Part shown: in pieces, positions 24,075 to 33,117 of the stretch
Layout: the number at the start of each line of letters is the position of its first letter
Numbering within the stretch: the stretch's first letter is position 1
DNA from: an uncultured Ruminococcus sp.
Lineage (GTDB): Bacteria > Bacillota > Clostridia > Oscillospirales > Ruminococcaceae
DNA: 64,000 nucleotides
NCBI GenBank assembly: GCA_902786975.1
Contig: CADAES010000009.1
Span: forward strand, 59,449-123,448
Direction of reading: 5' to 3'
Program-made: the position numbers and the translations under genes
The notes under the pieces: generated by a model
What the model was told of the DNA's origin: nothing
The model's input: the letters and a program-made list of their open reading frames with translations, nothing else
Databases searched by the model: none

Positions 24075-24103
24075 TTGACAAAAGCAGATGTATGCTGTAT
24101 AAT
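24075..24103 (+). promoter_or_regulatory. Consensus SigA promoter of tpiA
   Basis: Perfect TTGACA (24075-24080), a 17-nt spacer and perfect TATAAT (24098-24103). Confidence 0.95.
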
Positions 24104-24177
24104 AAAAAGGCTGAAAAACGAAGAAATACGTTAATAATAGGGCGCAAGCCCGAATCAATAGAAAAGGAGTTTTAAAA

Positions 24178-24954
24178 ATGAAAAAATCAGTAAGAAAGGC
24201 TATCATCGCAGGAAACTGGAAAATGAACAAGACAAGACCCGAGGCTAAGGAGCTTCTCGAAGCTATCAAGCCGCTGGTCGCAAACGCTGAGGGCAAGGTC
24301 GAGGTCATCGCTTGTGTTCCTTTCACAAACCTTGAAACAGCTGTCAATGCAACAGCAGGTTCAAATGTCAAGGTCGGCGCAGAGAACTGCCACTTTGAAA
24401 AAAGCGGAGCTTTCACAGGAGAGATCTCTGCTGATATGCTCGTTGAGGTAGGCGTTGAGTACGTCGTTCTCGGTCACTCCGAGAGAAGACAGTATTTCGG
24501 CGAGACAGACGAGACTGTTAACAAGAGAACAAAGGCTGCACTCGCAGCAGGTCTGAAGCCTATCGTTTGCGTAGGCGAGCTTCTGTGGGAGCGTGAGTGC
24601 GACATCACAGAGGAAGTTATCGCTAAGCAGATCAAGCTCGATTTCTTCGGCGTATCCGCTGAGGATATCAAAAAGTGCGTTATCGCTTACGAGCCTGTAT
24701 GGGCTATCGGCACAGGCAAGACCGCAACAGCTGACCAGGCTGAAGAGGTATGCGCATTCATCAGAAAGACTCTCGCAAAGCTGTATGATGAGGGTACCGC
24801 AGAGGCAGTTACTATCCAGTACGGCGGATCTATGAACGCTGGAAACGCTGCAGAACTGCTGAGCAAGGAAAACGTTGACGGCGGACTCATCGGTGGCGCT
24901 TCACTCAAGGCAAATGACTTCAACACAATCGTACAGGCAGCTGTCGAGGGATAA
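24178..24954 (+). CDS. tpiA: Triosephosphate isomerase
   Basis: A 258-residue TIM-barrel enzyme that interconverts dihydroxyacetone phosphate and glyceraldehyde-3-phosphate. Active-site pieces are G-N-W-K-M-N near the N-terminus, L-G-H-S-E-R-R with the electrophilic His, A-Y-E-P-V-W-A-I-G-T-G with the catalytic Glu and loop 6, and Y-G-G-S-M-N. AAAAGGAG precedes the ATG. The stop codon is followed directly by a lipoprotein ATG. A diverged second copy of the last 14 codons lies at 26110-26154. Confidence 0.97.
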   Translation: MKKSVRKAIIAGNWKMNKTRPEAKELLEAIKPLVANAEGKVEVIACVPFTNLETAVNATAGSNVKVGAENCHFEKSGAFTGEISADMLVEVGVEYVVLGHSERRQYFGETDETVNKRTKAALAAGLKPIVCVGELLWERECDITEEVIAKQIKLDFFGVSAEDIKKCVIAYEPVWAIGTGKTATADQAEEVCAFIRKTLAKLYDEGTAEAVTIQYGGSMNAGNAAELLSKENVDGGLIGGASLKANDFNTIVQAAVEG

Positions 24955-24955
24955 A

Positions 24956-26098
24956 ATGAAGATCAGAACAGGCATTGTTGCTGCGGTGCTCGCTTTTGCT
25001 TCGATAATGGCGTGCGGCTGCTCGGAAGGAGCATCGTCCGATACGGACAGCAGCAAAACGGAAAGCTCGTCTGTGAGCGTTTCGGACAGCTCCTCAAGCG
25101 ACGATACATCTTCGGACAAGGACAGCAGTTCGTCCGATGACTCTGATGACAGCTCGTCGGACAGCAGCAGTAAAGCCAAGAAAAAGAAATCAAAAAAGAA
25201 GAAAAGCTCCGATTCAAGCTCGAAAGCTGACGATTCGAGCGCGGCAACGACCGAGAAAACCGAATCGTCTGCTAAAGAGACGACCTCAAAAGCTTCCACG
25301 ACCACAGCGGCAGAGACCACGACCAAGGTTACCGTTAAGACAACTGCTGCGACTACGGCTAAAAAGCCGTCCGAACAGGCTCTTGTATGGAACTATAACG
25401 GGCAGTGCAAGGTGACGTTCCCCGCTTCGTGGAAGGGCAGATATGTTGTTGAGGGAAATGCTGTTTTCTGCAAAAAGGCACATTCAAAAGAAACGGTCAT
25501 GGGCGAGCTTTTCAGGATAGTCTTTGCTGCCAAACCGGACGATTCCGCAGAGTATAGTTATGTTCTTGGATCTGATAAAAAGAATAATTATTATTTTGCT
25601 ATCATCAACACGGGACTTGTTGTTGATTATACCGATAAAGCGGCTGTCAGTGAAATGAAAACCATGTATTCCCAGATCGAAAGCGTGATAAAGAATATCC
25701 GCTGTGCAGGCACTCCGGCGAGCGAGCCTGTAAAGTACTACGGTCATGCCAATTTTAATTTCAGAACCGGTATGGCAATAGAAGGCTTTGAACCGTCCCT
25801 TGACCAGACTCTTACCGAGATCAATTCAAAAAATAAGGGTCTGAAAGTCACTGGTCGATTTAATTCAAAGGATCATAGCTTTACCTATACGGACAGCAAG
25901 GGTAAGTCATACAAAGGCTGGTATGTCAAGAAGATCGATGAGAACAATTCGAGCAAGGCTATCCCATTCGGCTTGGTCTTTTTGAACGGCTGTGTTTATG
26001 AATACAGTTTCACAATAACTGTGGGCGGTGTTTCTATAGGCAGGCTTATAAGCAACGGAAGCGTTGACGCTTGGGGCTATTATAAGCAAGTGGCTTAA
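24956..26098 (+). CDS. Ser/Asp-rich lipoprotein
   Basis: A 380-residue exported lipoprotein. A signal peptide with a lipobox near S-I-M-A-C (lipidated Cys about 20) is followed by about 120 residues of Ser/Asp/Lys and Thr/Lys/Ala low-complexity linker, then a folded C-terminal domain (about 140-380, starting L-V-W-N-Y-N-G, with F-P-A-S-W-K-G-R-Y-V-V). The next gene encodes a relative of the same design. The ATG lies 1 bp after the tpiA stop and shares its transcript. The domain is not recognised; surface display via a flexible stalk is an inference. Confidence 0.8.
   Translation: MKIRTGIVAAVLAFASIMACGCSEGASSDTDSSKTESSSVSVSDSSSSDDTSSDKDSSSSDDSDDSSSDSSSKAKKKKSKKKKSSDSSSKADDSSAATTEKTESSAKETTSKASTTTAAETTTKVTVKTTAATTAKKPSEQALVWNYNGQCKVTFPASWKGRYVVEGNAVFCKKAHSKETVMGELFRIVFAAKPDDSAEYSYVLGSDKKNNYYFAIINTGLVVDYTDKAAVSEMKTMYSQIESVIKNIRCAGTPASEPVKYYGHANFNFRTGMAIEGFEPSLDQTLTEINSKNKGLKVTGRFNSKDHSFTYTDSKGKSYKGWYVKKIDENNSSKAIPFGLVFLNGCVYEYSFTITVGGVSIGRLISNGSVDAWGYYKQVA
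25043..25142 (+). repeat. 100-bp direct repeat, copy 1 (in lipoprotein stalk)
   Basis: Base-for-base identical to 26247-26346 in the neighbouring lipoprotein gene. High similarity continues further downstream on both sides, through the Lys-rich segment. Confidence 0.95.
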
Positions 26099-26109
26099 AT
26101 CAGTATTAG

Positions 26110-26154
26110 GCAAACGACTTCAACACTATCGTTCAGGCTGCGGTTGAAGGCTGA
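26110..26154 (+). pseudogene. tpiA: Remnant of a second tpiA 3' end
   Basis: The 14 codons plus stop read A-N-D-F-N-T-I-V-Q-A-A-V-E-G, exactly the C-terminus of the intact TpiA, but more than half of the codons differ at synonymous positions and the stop is TGA instead of TAA. No more of the gene remains upstream. It lies in the same relation to the following lipoprotein gene as intact tpiA does to its lipoprotein gene. Confidence 0.9.
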
Positions 26155-26246
26155 TCCTTTAACGGGAGGAGAATATAATGAAAAAAGCTTTGTTGATCTG
26201 TATTGCTGCATTGATGCTCGCAAGCTGTGATGCCGATGCAAGCGTG

Positions 26247-26346
26247 ACGGACAGCAGCAAAACGGAAAGCTCGTCTGTGAGCGTTTCGGACAGCTCCTCA
26301 AGCGACGATACATCTTCGGACAAGGACAGCAGTTCGTCCGATGACT
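26247..26346 (+). repeat. 100-bp direct repeat, copy 2
   Basis: Identical to 25043-25142. It ends exactly where the 13-bp duplication junction begins. Confidence 0.95.
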
Positions 26347-26358
26347 TCGTCCGATGAC
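26333..26358 (+). repeat. Tandem 13-bp duplication
   Basis: Two perfect head-to-tail copies of TTCGTCCGATGAC. The unit is not a multiple of three, so it breaks the lipoprotein frame. Confidence 0.97.
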
Positions 26359-27378
26359 AGCAGCTCGTCCGAGGACAGCTCTGCGGACAGCAGCAGTAAA
26401 GCTAAGAAAAAGAAGCGCAAAAAGAAGAAAAGCTCCGATTCAAGCTCGGAAGCTGACGATTCGAGCAGCAAAAAGTCCTCAGACGATTCAAGCAAAAAGG
26501 AAAAGTCCTCGGACGATTCAAGCAGCAAAAAATCTTCCGACGACTCGAGCAAGACCGATAAGACCAAGACAAAGCAGCAGAAAAAATCCTATGTCTGGAA
26601 ATACGGCGACCTCAGCCTCACTATTCCCGCAAGCTGGAACGGTCGGTATGTCATAAAGGACAGCACGATCTACTGCAAGAAGTGCTACGACGATAAAAAC
26701 GGCAGCGGTGCTTTGTTCCATATCTATACGGCAAAGACGCCTAATCTCTATACACCGTACGGATATCTGCTCGGCATAAGCAGGGACAAGACCTATTATT
26801 TCAGCTATGTTGATCAGGGCGTGAACTATAATATCGATAAGCCGAAGCTTGTCAAGGAACACTCGGCAATGAGCAAGGACGTCGGCAGCATACTGAGTTC
26901 GGCGAAATCGCCTGCGGGAGGAAAGGCTCTTAATATCGGAAGCTACATAAACAATTTTGATAACCCTTATCTCAGAGGAATGTGGACTGACGCCGACCCT
27001 GCTTCAAAGGGCGCACAGCTTGAGCCTACGCTCATTTTCGACGCACGCAAGAACCGTGTTAAGTTTATGGGCTATGCAGGACTGAACGACAGTATGGAAG
27101 GTATCTTCATGTATAACAGCAATGCGGCTAAATACAAGTGGAACACCTCAAACTGGGGCGACCACGGGCTTGTGTTCATCAACGGCGGCGTGTATAAGGT
27201 CACCTGCTATCTTACAGCGCCCAAGACGCTCAGCTTCAAGCATGTAATGGGAAAAAGGACAGCCGCACTCGAAGGTAAGACATTCGGCTTTGAAAAGGAT
27301 TACGAGGCTTTGTATCAGTACTGGTAACGGTCTGGTATTGTGTATTTAAAGAATACAGGTTTTAGAAAGGAAATTTAT

Positions 27379-28962
27379 ATGTCAAACAAAAAAACAGTTG
27401 TACTTGTTGTAATGGACGGTGTGGGCATTTCGCAGACACACCTTGGCGATGCCGTAACAGAGGCTAACACTCCTACTCTGGACAGGCTGTGGAAAGAAGT
27501 GCCGCACACGACACTCAAGGCTCACGGCGACGCTGTGGGACTCCCTTCGGACGACGATATGGGTAACTCCGAGGTAGGTCACAACGCACTCGGCTGCGGT
27601 CAGATCTATTCTCAGGGCGCTAAGCTCGTCAACGAATCTATCGCAAGCGGAAAGATGTTTGAGTCCGCAACATGGAAAAAACTCGTTGCCAACGTTAAGG
27701 AAAACGGCTCGGTATTCCACTTCCTCGGCCTGCTTTCCGACGGAAACGTTCATTCAAACATAGCTCACCTCAAAACGATGCTCGCACAGTGCAAGAAAGA
27801 GGGCGTTGCAAAGGTAAGATGCCATATCCTGCTTGACGGACGTGACGTTCCTGCAACAAGTGCTCCTATCTATATCGAGGATCTTGAAAAGTGCATCGCA
27901 GAGCTCAATGATGCTTCGTTTGACGCACAGATAGCTTCCGGCGGCGGAAGAATGAAGATCACCATGGACAGATACCAGGCTGACTGGGGCATGGTAAAGC
28001 TCGGCTGGGACACACACGTTCACGGCATCGGCAGACAGTTTGCTACGGCTCTTGAAGCTGTTGAGACTCTCAGAGCCGAGACAGAGGCTATCGACCAGGA
28101 TCTGCCTCCTTTCGTTATCGCAAAGGACGGCGAGCCTGTGGGCAAGGTAAACGACAACGACAGCGTAGTGCTTTTCAATTTCAGAGGCGACAGAGCGCTG
28201 GAGATATCTATGGCTTTCGACGGCAAGGACGATTTCAAGTTCTTTGACAGAGGAACAGTTCCAAGCGTTATCTACGCCGGAATGCTCGAGTACGACGGCG
28301 ACCTGAAGATACCTCACAACTATCTTGTAAATCCGCCCGAGATAAAGAACACTCTCTCCGAGGTGCTCGTAAACGCAGGGCTCAATTCCTACGCAGTTTC
28401 CGAGACACAGAAGTACGGCCACGTTACATATTTCTGGAACGGCAACCGTTCCGAGAAATTCTCCGAGGAGCTGGAGACCTGGAAGGAGATACCCTCTGAC
28501 AACGTTTCCTTCGACCAGAGACCGTGGATGAAGTCCGCAGAGATAACCGACGATATGATCGAGGCTATCAAGTCTCAGAAATACGATTTCATCAGATGCA
28601 ACTATCCTAACGGCGATATGGTAGGTCACACAGGCTCTATGGACGCAACTCTCGTTGCTGTCGAGGCAGTTGATCTGGGCCTTACAAGACTTCTCAAAGT
28701 CGCTGAGGAGTATGACTGCACAGTTCTCATCACAGCTGACCACGGCAACGCTGATGAGATGCTCGAAAAGAACAAGAAGGGCGAGATCAACGTAAGAACA
28801 GCTCACTCACTCAACAGAGTGCCGTTCTTTATCGTAAGCAAGGACAAGTACGAGATAATCGATGCTGAAAGCACCAAGTACGGTCTTGCAAATGTCGCTC
28901 CGACTGTGCTGAAAATATTCGGTATCAAAGCTCCCGACTGCTGGGAAGCTTCAATGATCTGA
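27379..28962 (+). CDS. gpmI: 2,3-bisphosphoglycerate-independent phosphoglycerate mutase
   Basis: A 527-residue di-manganese enzyme converting 3- to 2-phosphoglycerate. Motifs are V-V-M-D-G-V-G at the start, D-D-M-G-N-S-E-V-G-H-N with the phosphorylated Ser, L-L-D-G-R-D-V-P, N-F-R-G-D-R-A, Y-P-N-G-D-M-V-G-H-T-G and I-T-A-D-H-G-N-A-D. It is the third glycolytic gene in this region after pgk and tpiA, and codon bias suggests strong expression. ATG 27379 has AAAGGAAAT upstream and fits the family N-terminus. Confidence 0.97.
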   Translation: MSNKKTVVLVVMDGVGISQTHLGDAVTEANTPTLDRLWKEVPHTTLKAHGDAVGLPSDDDMGNSEVGHNALGCGQIYSQGAKLVNESIASGKMFESATWKKLVANVKENGSVFHFLGLLSDGNVHSNIAHLKTMLAQCKKEGVAKVRCHILLDGRDVPATSAPIYIEDLEKCIAELNDASFDAQIASGGGRMKITMDRYQADWGMVKLGWDTHVHGIGRQFATALEAVETLRAETEAIDQDLPPFVIAKDGEPVGKVNDNDSVVLFNFRGDRALEISMAFDGKDDFKFFDRGTVPSVIYAGMLEYDGDLKIPHNYLVNPPEIKNTLSEVLVNAGLNSYAVSETQKYGHVTYFWNGNRSEKFSEELETWKEIPSDNVSFDQRPWMKSAEITDDMIEAIKSQKYDFIRCNYPNGDMVGHTGSMDATLVAVEAVDLGLTRLLKVAEEYDCTVLITADHGNADEMLEKNKKGEINVRTAHSLNRVPFFIVSKDKYEIIDAESTKYGLANVAPTVLKIFGIKAPDCWEASMI

Positions 28963-28995
28963 TGTTTTATTGAGGAAAGTTAGGTTGGCGTTTTG

Positions 28996-29031
28996 TTGGG
29001 GAAAACTCTTTTGGAGAAGAGTTTTCCCCAA
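28996..29031. other. Perfect 15-bp hairpin after gpmI
   Basis: The arms at 28996-29010 and 29017-29031 pair perfectly around a 6-nt loop. No T run follows on either strand, so this is not a classic terminator. The flanking GGAAAACTCTTTTGG resembles bases 8937-8950 next to the five-hairpin cluster, hinting at a dispersed element. Confidence 0.6.
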
Positions 29032-29082
29032 GCCCCGTATGATAGTTTTAAGGTAGTAAACCAAAACAACCGAATAGGACAG

Positions 29083-29117
29083 ATAAAGCTCCCTTGCGTT
29101 GTGCAAAGGAGCTTTAT
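29083..29117. terminator. Likely terminator between gpmI and the lipoprotein gene
   Basis: A 15-bp stem with one mismatch (29083-29097, 29103-29117). The T run is weak. It lies between convergent genes and could serve both. Confidence 0.5.
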
Positions 29118-29171
29118 GTATTATATCGAGTCTTTGTTGTCTCTACTAAAGATGACAGAGATTGATTTTGG

Positions 29172-29558
29172 CTATTTGTCAAGATAAACTACCATTCTGT
29201 GATCATCGCCTCTGATAGATATTACAAGTAAGCCGTTATCATCGAATCGAGCAGTTGCATTATCTACCTCACTGTTGTTGAAATCCAGCACATAGTAGTC
29301 CTCTTGCTTTTTCCAGTCGAACTTCAGTGACTTTTTATCATTGCGGTTCAATACACCAAGACCGTCACTTGTAATGGTTGCAGTAATGAATTTGTCAAGA
29401 CCATAACCGAGGTTTTCTTTGCACATCTCATCGGTGATTATCTCATCATCTTCTACGTACTTCACACAGTGCCACTCGCCTTCGATAGACTTACTGCACC
29501 CTGTAAAAAGCATAAGCGATAAAACGATAGTCATAATGATAATAATTGTCTTTTTCAT
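29172..29558 (-). CDS. Small lipoprotein, lipocalin-like
   Basis: A 128-residue protein with a signal peptide and lipobox L-F-T-G-C (Cys about 21). The body opens with I-E-G-E-W-H-C-V and continues with alternating strands, the pattern of small lipocalin-like bacterial lipoproteins. It is AT-rich, like its upstream neighbours, and lies 20 bp downstream of the subtilase gene, so it may be the last gene of that unit. The function is unknown. Confidence 0.75.
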   Translation of the reverse strand: MKKTIIIIMTIVLSLMLFTGCSKSIEGEWHCVKYVEDDEIITDEMCKENLGYGLDKFITATITSDGLGVLNRNDKKSLKFDWKKQEDYYVLDFNNSEVDNATARFDDNGLLVISIRGDDHRMVVYLDK

Positions 29559-29578
29559 AGTATCCGTCCTTTTTGTTA

Positions 29579-32500
29579 TTATTTGTATTCCGAAAAAAGT
29601 TTGATATTAAATGTTTTTGAATTATTTGTCCACTTATTTACGATGCTTTGAAATTCACTGCCGCTGATTGTTTTCTTGTTTCCGCCTATGCTATAAGTAT
29701 AGGGAGATGTCTCTGAATAAATGTCGTGATCAATTATTTCTTCTGGTTTTTCTGAAGATAATAGTGTGTTTAAAGAATTGTACTTGTCGTACCAACAACT
29801 AAATGCTGAAAAGCGATTATACAGAACAATTGAATTATCCTGAGCTATACTAATAGATGAACCTACAAATGTTTTGCTGAGCAGCAATTTGGGTTTATTG
29901 TCTACTATTGAGTACAATTCTGAAATTGCTCCGCTGTTCTTTTTTCCATATGATATAATTATCAACAGTTCTTTGATTCCATCATCATTGAGGTCATAAA
30001 AAGCATATCCGATTTCATTAGATTTTATTTGTTCACCGAATAATCCATAATGCTGTTCATGTTCAGTATACTGATCAAGTATTTCTTTGTATAATTGTTC
30101 ATCGGTGGCTTCTTTTATACCGGAATCATCATCCCATTCACAGATAAATGCCATTCCCCCATTATCAGTCTGTTTACCAAAATCTCCATCATTCCATGTT
30201 CCATCCGAGAACTTATAATAGAACATGGCATAATCCTCATCACCATTCTCATTATTTGGTTCACCACTGTGCCAGTTCGTATATGATGATGTCTCGCCGT
30301 TGATCCATTTCCAATTTCCTTCTTCATCTCTATCTGTAAATCCAAAATATGCAGATTGATAACCTTTTGACTGCATCAGTTTAAAAATCTTATCATTTTC
30401 TTCTTTTGATGAAATAGTTGCTAAATGTCCTCCCAGAGTTTCGCAGTATTTCTCAGCTTCGTCAAATGAAGTTATATTTGCAGACTCAATTATCTCATAG
30501 ATGTGATCTGAATCAACCTTGCTGCTTGATTTTAGTTTCATCTCTGTCAATCCAAACGATGTTCCACCCGATACAGCAATATTATCATAAGCATATATCT
30601 TTAGCTCGTCAATGTTATTAACATCTACATCAATATCAAACGGAACAGAATCAGGAGTAAGGCTGTATTTTTTTATTAGTTTTCCATCTCCGTAGAACTC
30701 CAATGTTGTATTAAAATTATTTGTGTTGTAACTGTTTATCAGAACGCATTTCCCTGATATATTGCGATATTCTTTGTTCAATTTAAAAACACTATATGCC
30801 CATGATTTTTCTTCGGTGTAATTCCATCGGGCTATCCACACTTCAATTCCATGTTTGTATTCTTTTCCGGAAATATCTGTTCTTCCTCTGGAGAACTTGT
30901 GTTTCCCTATAGGATATACAAAACTATCTCCCTCATTATCATTGTATTGATCAGATTCAATGATAGATATTTCATCTAAATACTTTGGCGTGATCGCATT
31001 CTCCAAAGGCTTATCTTTATTGCTATCTTTTTTTACGGTTTTTGCAAGTTTTATCGTTTCACTTTCGCCGTCATTGTAATAATATACCCCACCATTTATT
31101 ACTGTTACCGGCTCTTTGCTTCTCCATTCATTATATTCGTTACCCTTACTTACTACAATAGTGTACTTTCCGCCGGGAACGATCAGTTCAAAGTGACCGT
31201 ACTTATCGGTTGTCACAGTATAAACCTGCTCACCATTTTGGGCAGTCACTTTTGCACCCTCTATTGGTGTTTTCCCGTCCGTTTCATATACCCAGCCAAG
31301 AACAGCGCCATTGCTTACATTCTTTGCAATAGTGCTGTCTTTGTTTTTTGCTCCGTCAAAAGCTTTTTCAACCGCTTTCAGACAATCGACTACTCCCCTG
31401 TCCTGCTTAGTGTCAGGCGTTTTATATACACTTTTGTTATCAACCCAAGCATTGCAGACGATTTTCTTGACCTCTTCACCGCAGAGAGAATTATCAATGC
31501 TCCAGATGTTAGCACATACGCCTGCAACATGAGGTGCAGCCATCGAAGTGCCTTGTGAATATCCATACTTATTTTTAGGAATAGTTGAATAGATTTTTTC
31601 TCCCGGAGCAAATATATCAATACGTTCTCCTGCGTTAGAGAAATCACTTATTTTATTTCCTACTGAACCTACAACTATTATTCGATTATACACTTTTTCA
31701 TACTCTTTTTCATTTGGTATGGCATTCAAAAAAGATGCATATTTAGACTCAAGGTGACCATCTCTATAATCACGGTTGGCAATAAAAGTTTGTTTATCAT
31801 AGTCTTTAATTCCTATCACTTCATATTTTTCATTTTTGGATTTTTGATAATATAGCTTTCCGTTTTCTTTTTCAACGATTGTCGGAGAGCCTTTTTCATC
31901 AAATTCAACGGTATTGTTATTAATTATCGGATATGTCTTTCCATTGTTGTCTTTTTGGCTTTTTAGTTTAACAACAATATCATCAGACTCGTTTCCAGCT
32001 GCTGAAACAATTAAAAAATCATAACCATTTTTTAATGTTCGGTTTAAGAAGTCACCGAGTATTTTGCTTTCATTTGTCAAAAAGATTAAAGATGACTCAT
32101 CATCGTAGTAAGTTGAAAGATTAAAACCGTATGAGCAGTTGATAACCTTAACATTTCTGAAAATCAGCTCAGAAAAGCAGCATTTTTCCGACATTATTGA
32201 TGCCATTTTATATTGACTTGCTCCTTCCCATGAAGCGCCATACAATTTTCCGTCTGCATAGGGATAAACGCCACAAATACCCTCTTTGTTATTTCCTTTT
32301 GCAGCCATTGTCCCTGCTACATGGGCCCCATGAGTCTTGTCGGATACATTAACTCGGTTGTTATAGTTTTCATAGAACATCTCTGCAAATCCAAGATCAT
32401 TGTGATTAAAAAAGCCGCTATCGATCAGTCCTACATTTACAGGGTTGATCTTGTCTTTGATAAGGTTCATAGCTGTCCATGCTTGCGGTGCTCTGATCGC

Positions 32501-33064
32501 CGTAACTCCCCATGTTTTTATCTTCTGAGCAACTGCTTCAGCAACCGAAACGTTTTTTTCATATATATTCCATTCTTTGCCCGGATCAACATCGTAATCA
32601 ACAGACTGTGTTGAAACAGTAAATACAAAATTCTTATCAGCAGATATTATCTTGTCGTTCTTTTTAAGATCACCAATGACATTATCAAACTCGCTCTCGG
32701 ACATTGCCTTTGAAAAATGCAGCTGATAGTCTCCTGTTTGCTCAATAAAGCCGACGATCTGTGCGTCAATGTCCTTTGCAAGCTGCTCTATGTCAGACTT
32801 TGATACTCCGTCTGCGGCAACGATAAGGATCTCATTATCTATGTAGCTTATTCCGTTATCGCTGCCAGCAATATGATTTTCTTCAATCCCCGCACAATAC
32901 ACTTCACCGATATTGTTTTCGTCAAATTTCTTATTTGCATCACTTTTATCTTCACTCGTTTTTCTGTTAACGACAATAAATATAACTGCTGCTATTGCGC
33001 AAAGAAAAGCTGCTATGGATGAAAACAATAGAATCTTTTTTGTCTTGCTTTTCACAGAAATCAT
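29579..33064 (-). CDS. Large multi-domain subtilisin-like protease with NPCBM and C-type-lectin modules
   Basis: A 1161-residue membrane-anchored S8 protease (anchor about 10-32). A likely prodomain (about 75-150) precedes the catalytic domain (about 165-570) with Asp 215 (V-G-L-I-D-S-G), His 245 (T-H-G-A-H-V-A-G-T), Asn 358 and Ser 507 (Q-G-T-S-M-A-A-P-H-V). Then come a carboxypeptidase-regulatory-like beta domain (about 587-672), an NPCBM-type carbohydrate-binding module (about 710-845), a C-type-lectin-like domain (about 855-977, ending W-N-D-G..F-I-C-E-W) and a C-terminal domain of ~170 residues. A role in binding and cutting glycoproteins is inferred. The gene is strikingly AT-rich. Confidence 0.88.
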   Translation of the reverse strand: MISVKSKTKKILLFSSIAAFLCAIAAVIFIVVNRKTSEDKSDANKKFDENNIGEVYCAGIEENHIAGSDNGISYIDNEILIVAADGVSKSDIEQLAKDIDAQIVGFIEQTGDYQLHFSKAMSESEFDNVIGDLKKNDKIISADKNFVFTVSTQSVDYDVDPGKEWNIYEKNVSVAEAVAQKIKTWGVTAIRAPQAWTAMNLIKDKINPVNVGLIDSGFFNHNDLGFAEMFYENYNNRVNVSDKTHGAHVAGTMAAKGNNKEGICGVYPYADGKLYGASWEGASQYKMASIMSEKCCFSELIFRNVKVINCSYGFNLSTYYDDESSLIFLTNESKILGDFLNRTLKNGYDFLIVSAAGNESDDIVVKLKSQKDNNGKTYPIINNNTVEFDEKGSPTIVEKENGKLYYQKSKNEKYEVIGIKDYDKQTFIANRDYRDGHLESKYASFLNAIPNEKEYEKVYNRIIVVGSVGNKISDFSNAGERIDIFAPGEKIYSTIPKNKYGYSQGTSMAAPHVAGVCANIWSIDNSLCGEEVKKIVCNAWVDNKSVYKTPDTKQDRGVVDCLKAVEKAFDGAKNKDSTIAKNVSNGAVLGWVYETDGKTPIEGAKVTAQNGEQVYTVTTDKYGHFELIVPGGKYTIVVSKGNEYNEWRSKEPVTVINGGVYYYNDGESETIKLAKTVKKDSNKDKPLENAITPKYLDEISIIESDQYNDNEGDSFVYPIGKHKFSRGRTDISGKEYKHGIEVWIARWNYTEEKSWAYSVFKLNKEYRNISGKCVLINSYNTNNFNTTLEFYGDGKLIKKYSLTPDSVPFDIDVDVNNIDELKIYAYDNIAVSGGTSFGLTEMKLKSSSKVDSDHIYEIIESANITSFDEAEKYCETLGGHLATISSKEENDKIFKLMQSKGYQSAYFGFTDRDEEGNWKWINGETSSYTNWHSGEPNNENGDEDYAMFYYKFSDGTWNDGDFGKQTDNGGMAFICEWDDDSGIKEATDEQLYKEILDQYTEHEQHYGLFGEQIKSNEIGYAFYDLNDDGIKELLIIISYGKKNSGAISELYSIVDNKPKLLLSKTFVGSSISIAQDNSIVLYNRFSAFSCWYDKYNSLNTLLSSEKPEEIIDHDIYSETSPYTYSIGGNKKTISGSEFQSIVNKWTNNSKTFNIKLFSEYK

Positions 33065-33117
33065 CCTTTCAACAATGATAAATAAACCTCACTTTATTGT
33101 TTAACACTAACCAATAA

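Larger units (their letters stand above)
26178..27327 (+). pseudogene. Ser/Asp-rich lipoprotein, frameshifted by a 13-bp duplication
   Basis: The gene opens at ATG 26178 after GGGAGGAG and encodes a lipoprotein signal (L-M-L-A-S-C) and a Ser/Asp stalk. A tandem copy of TTCGTCCGATGAC (26333-26345 and 26346-26358) shifts the frame and stops it at TGA 26355-26357. Removing one copy restores an open frame to 27327, with a C-terminal domain (Y-V-W-K-Y-G-D, I-P-A-S-W-N-G-R-Y-V-I) related to that of the upstream lipoprotein. The downstream frame looks intact, so the event is recent, switchable, or a sequencing artefact. Confidence 0.85.
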
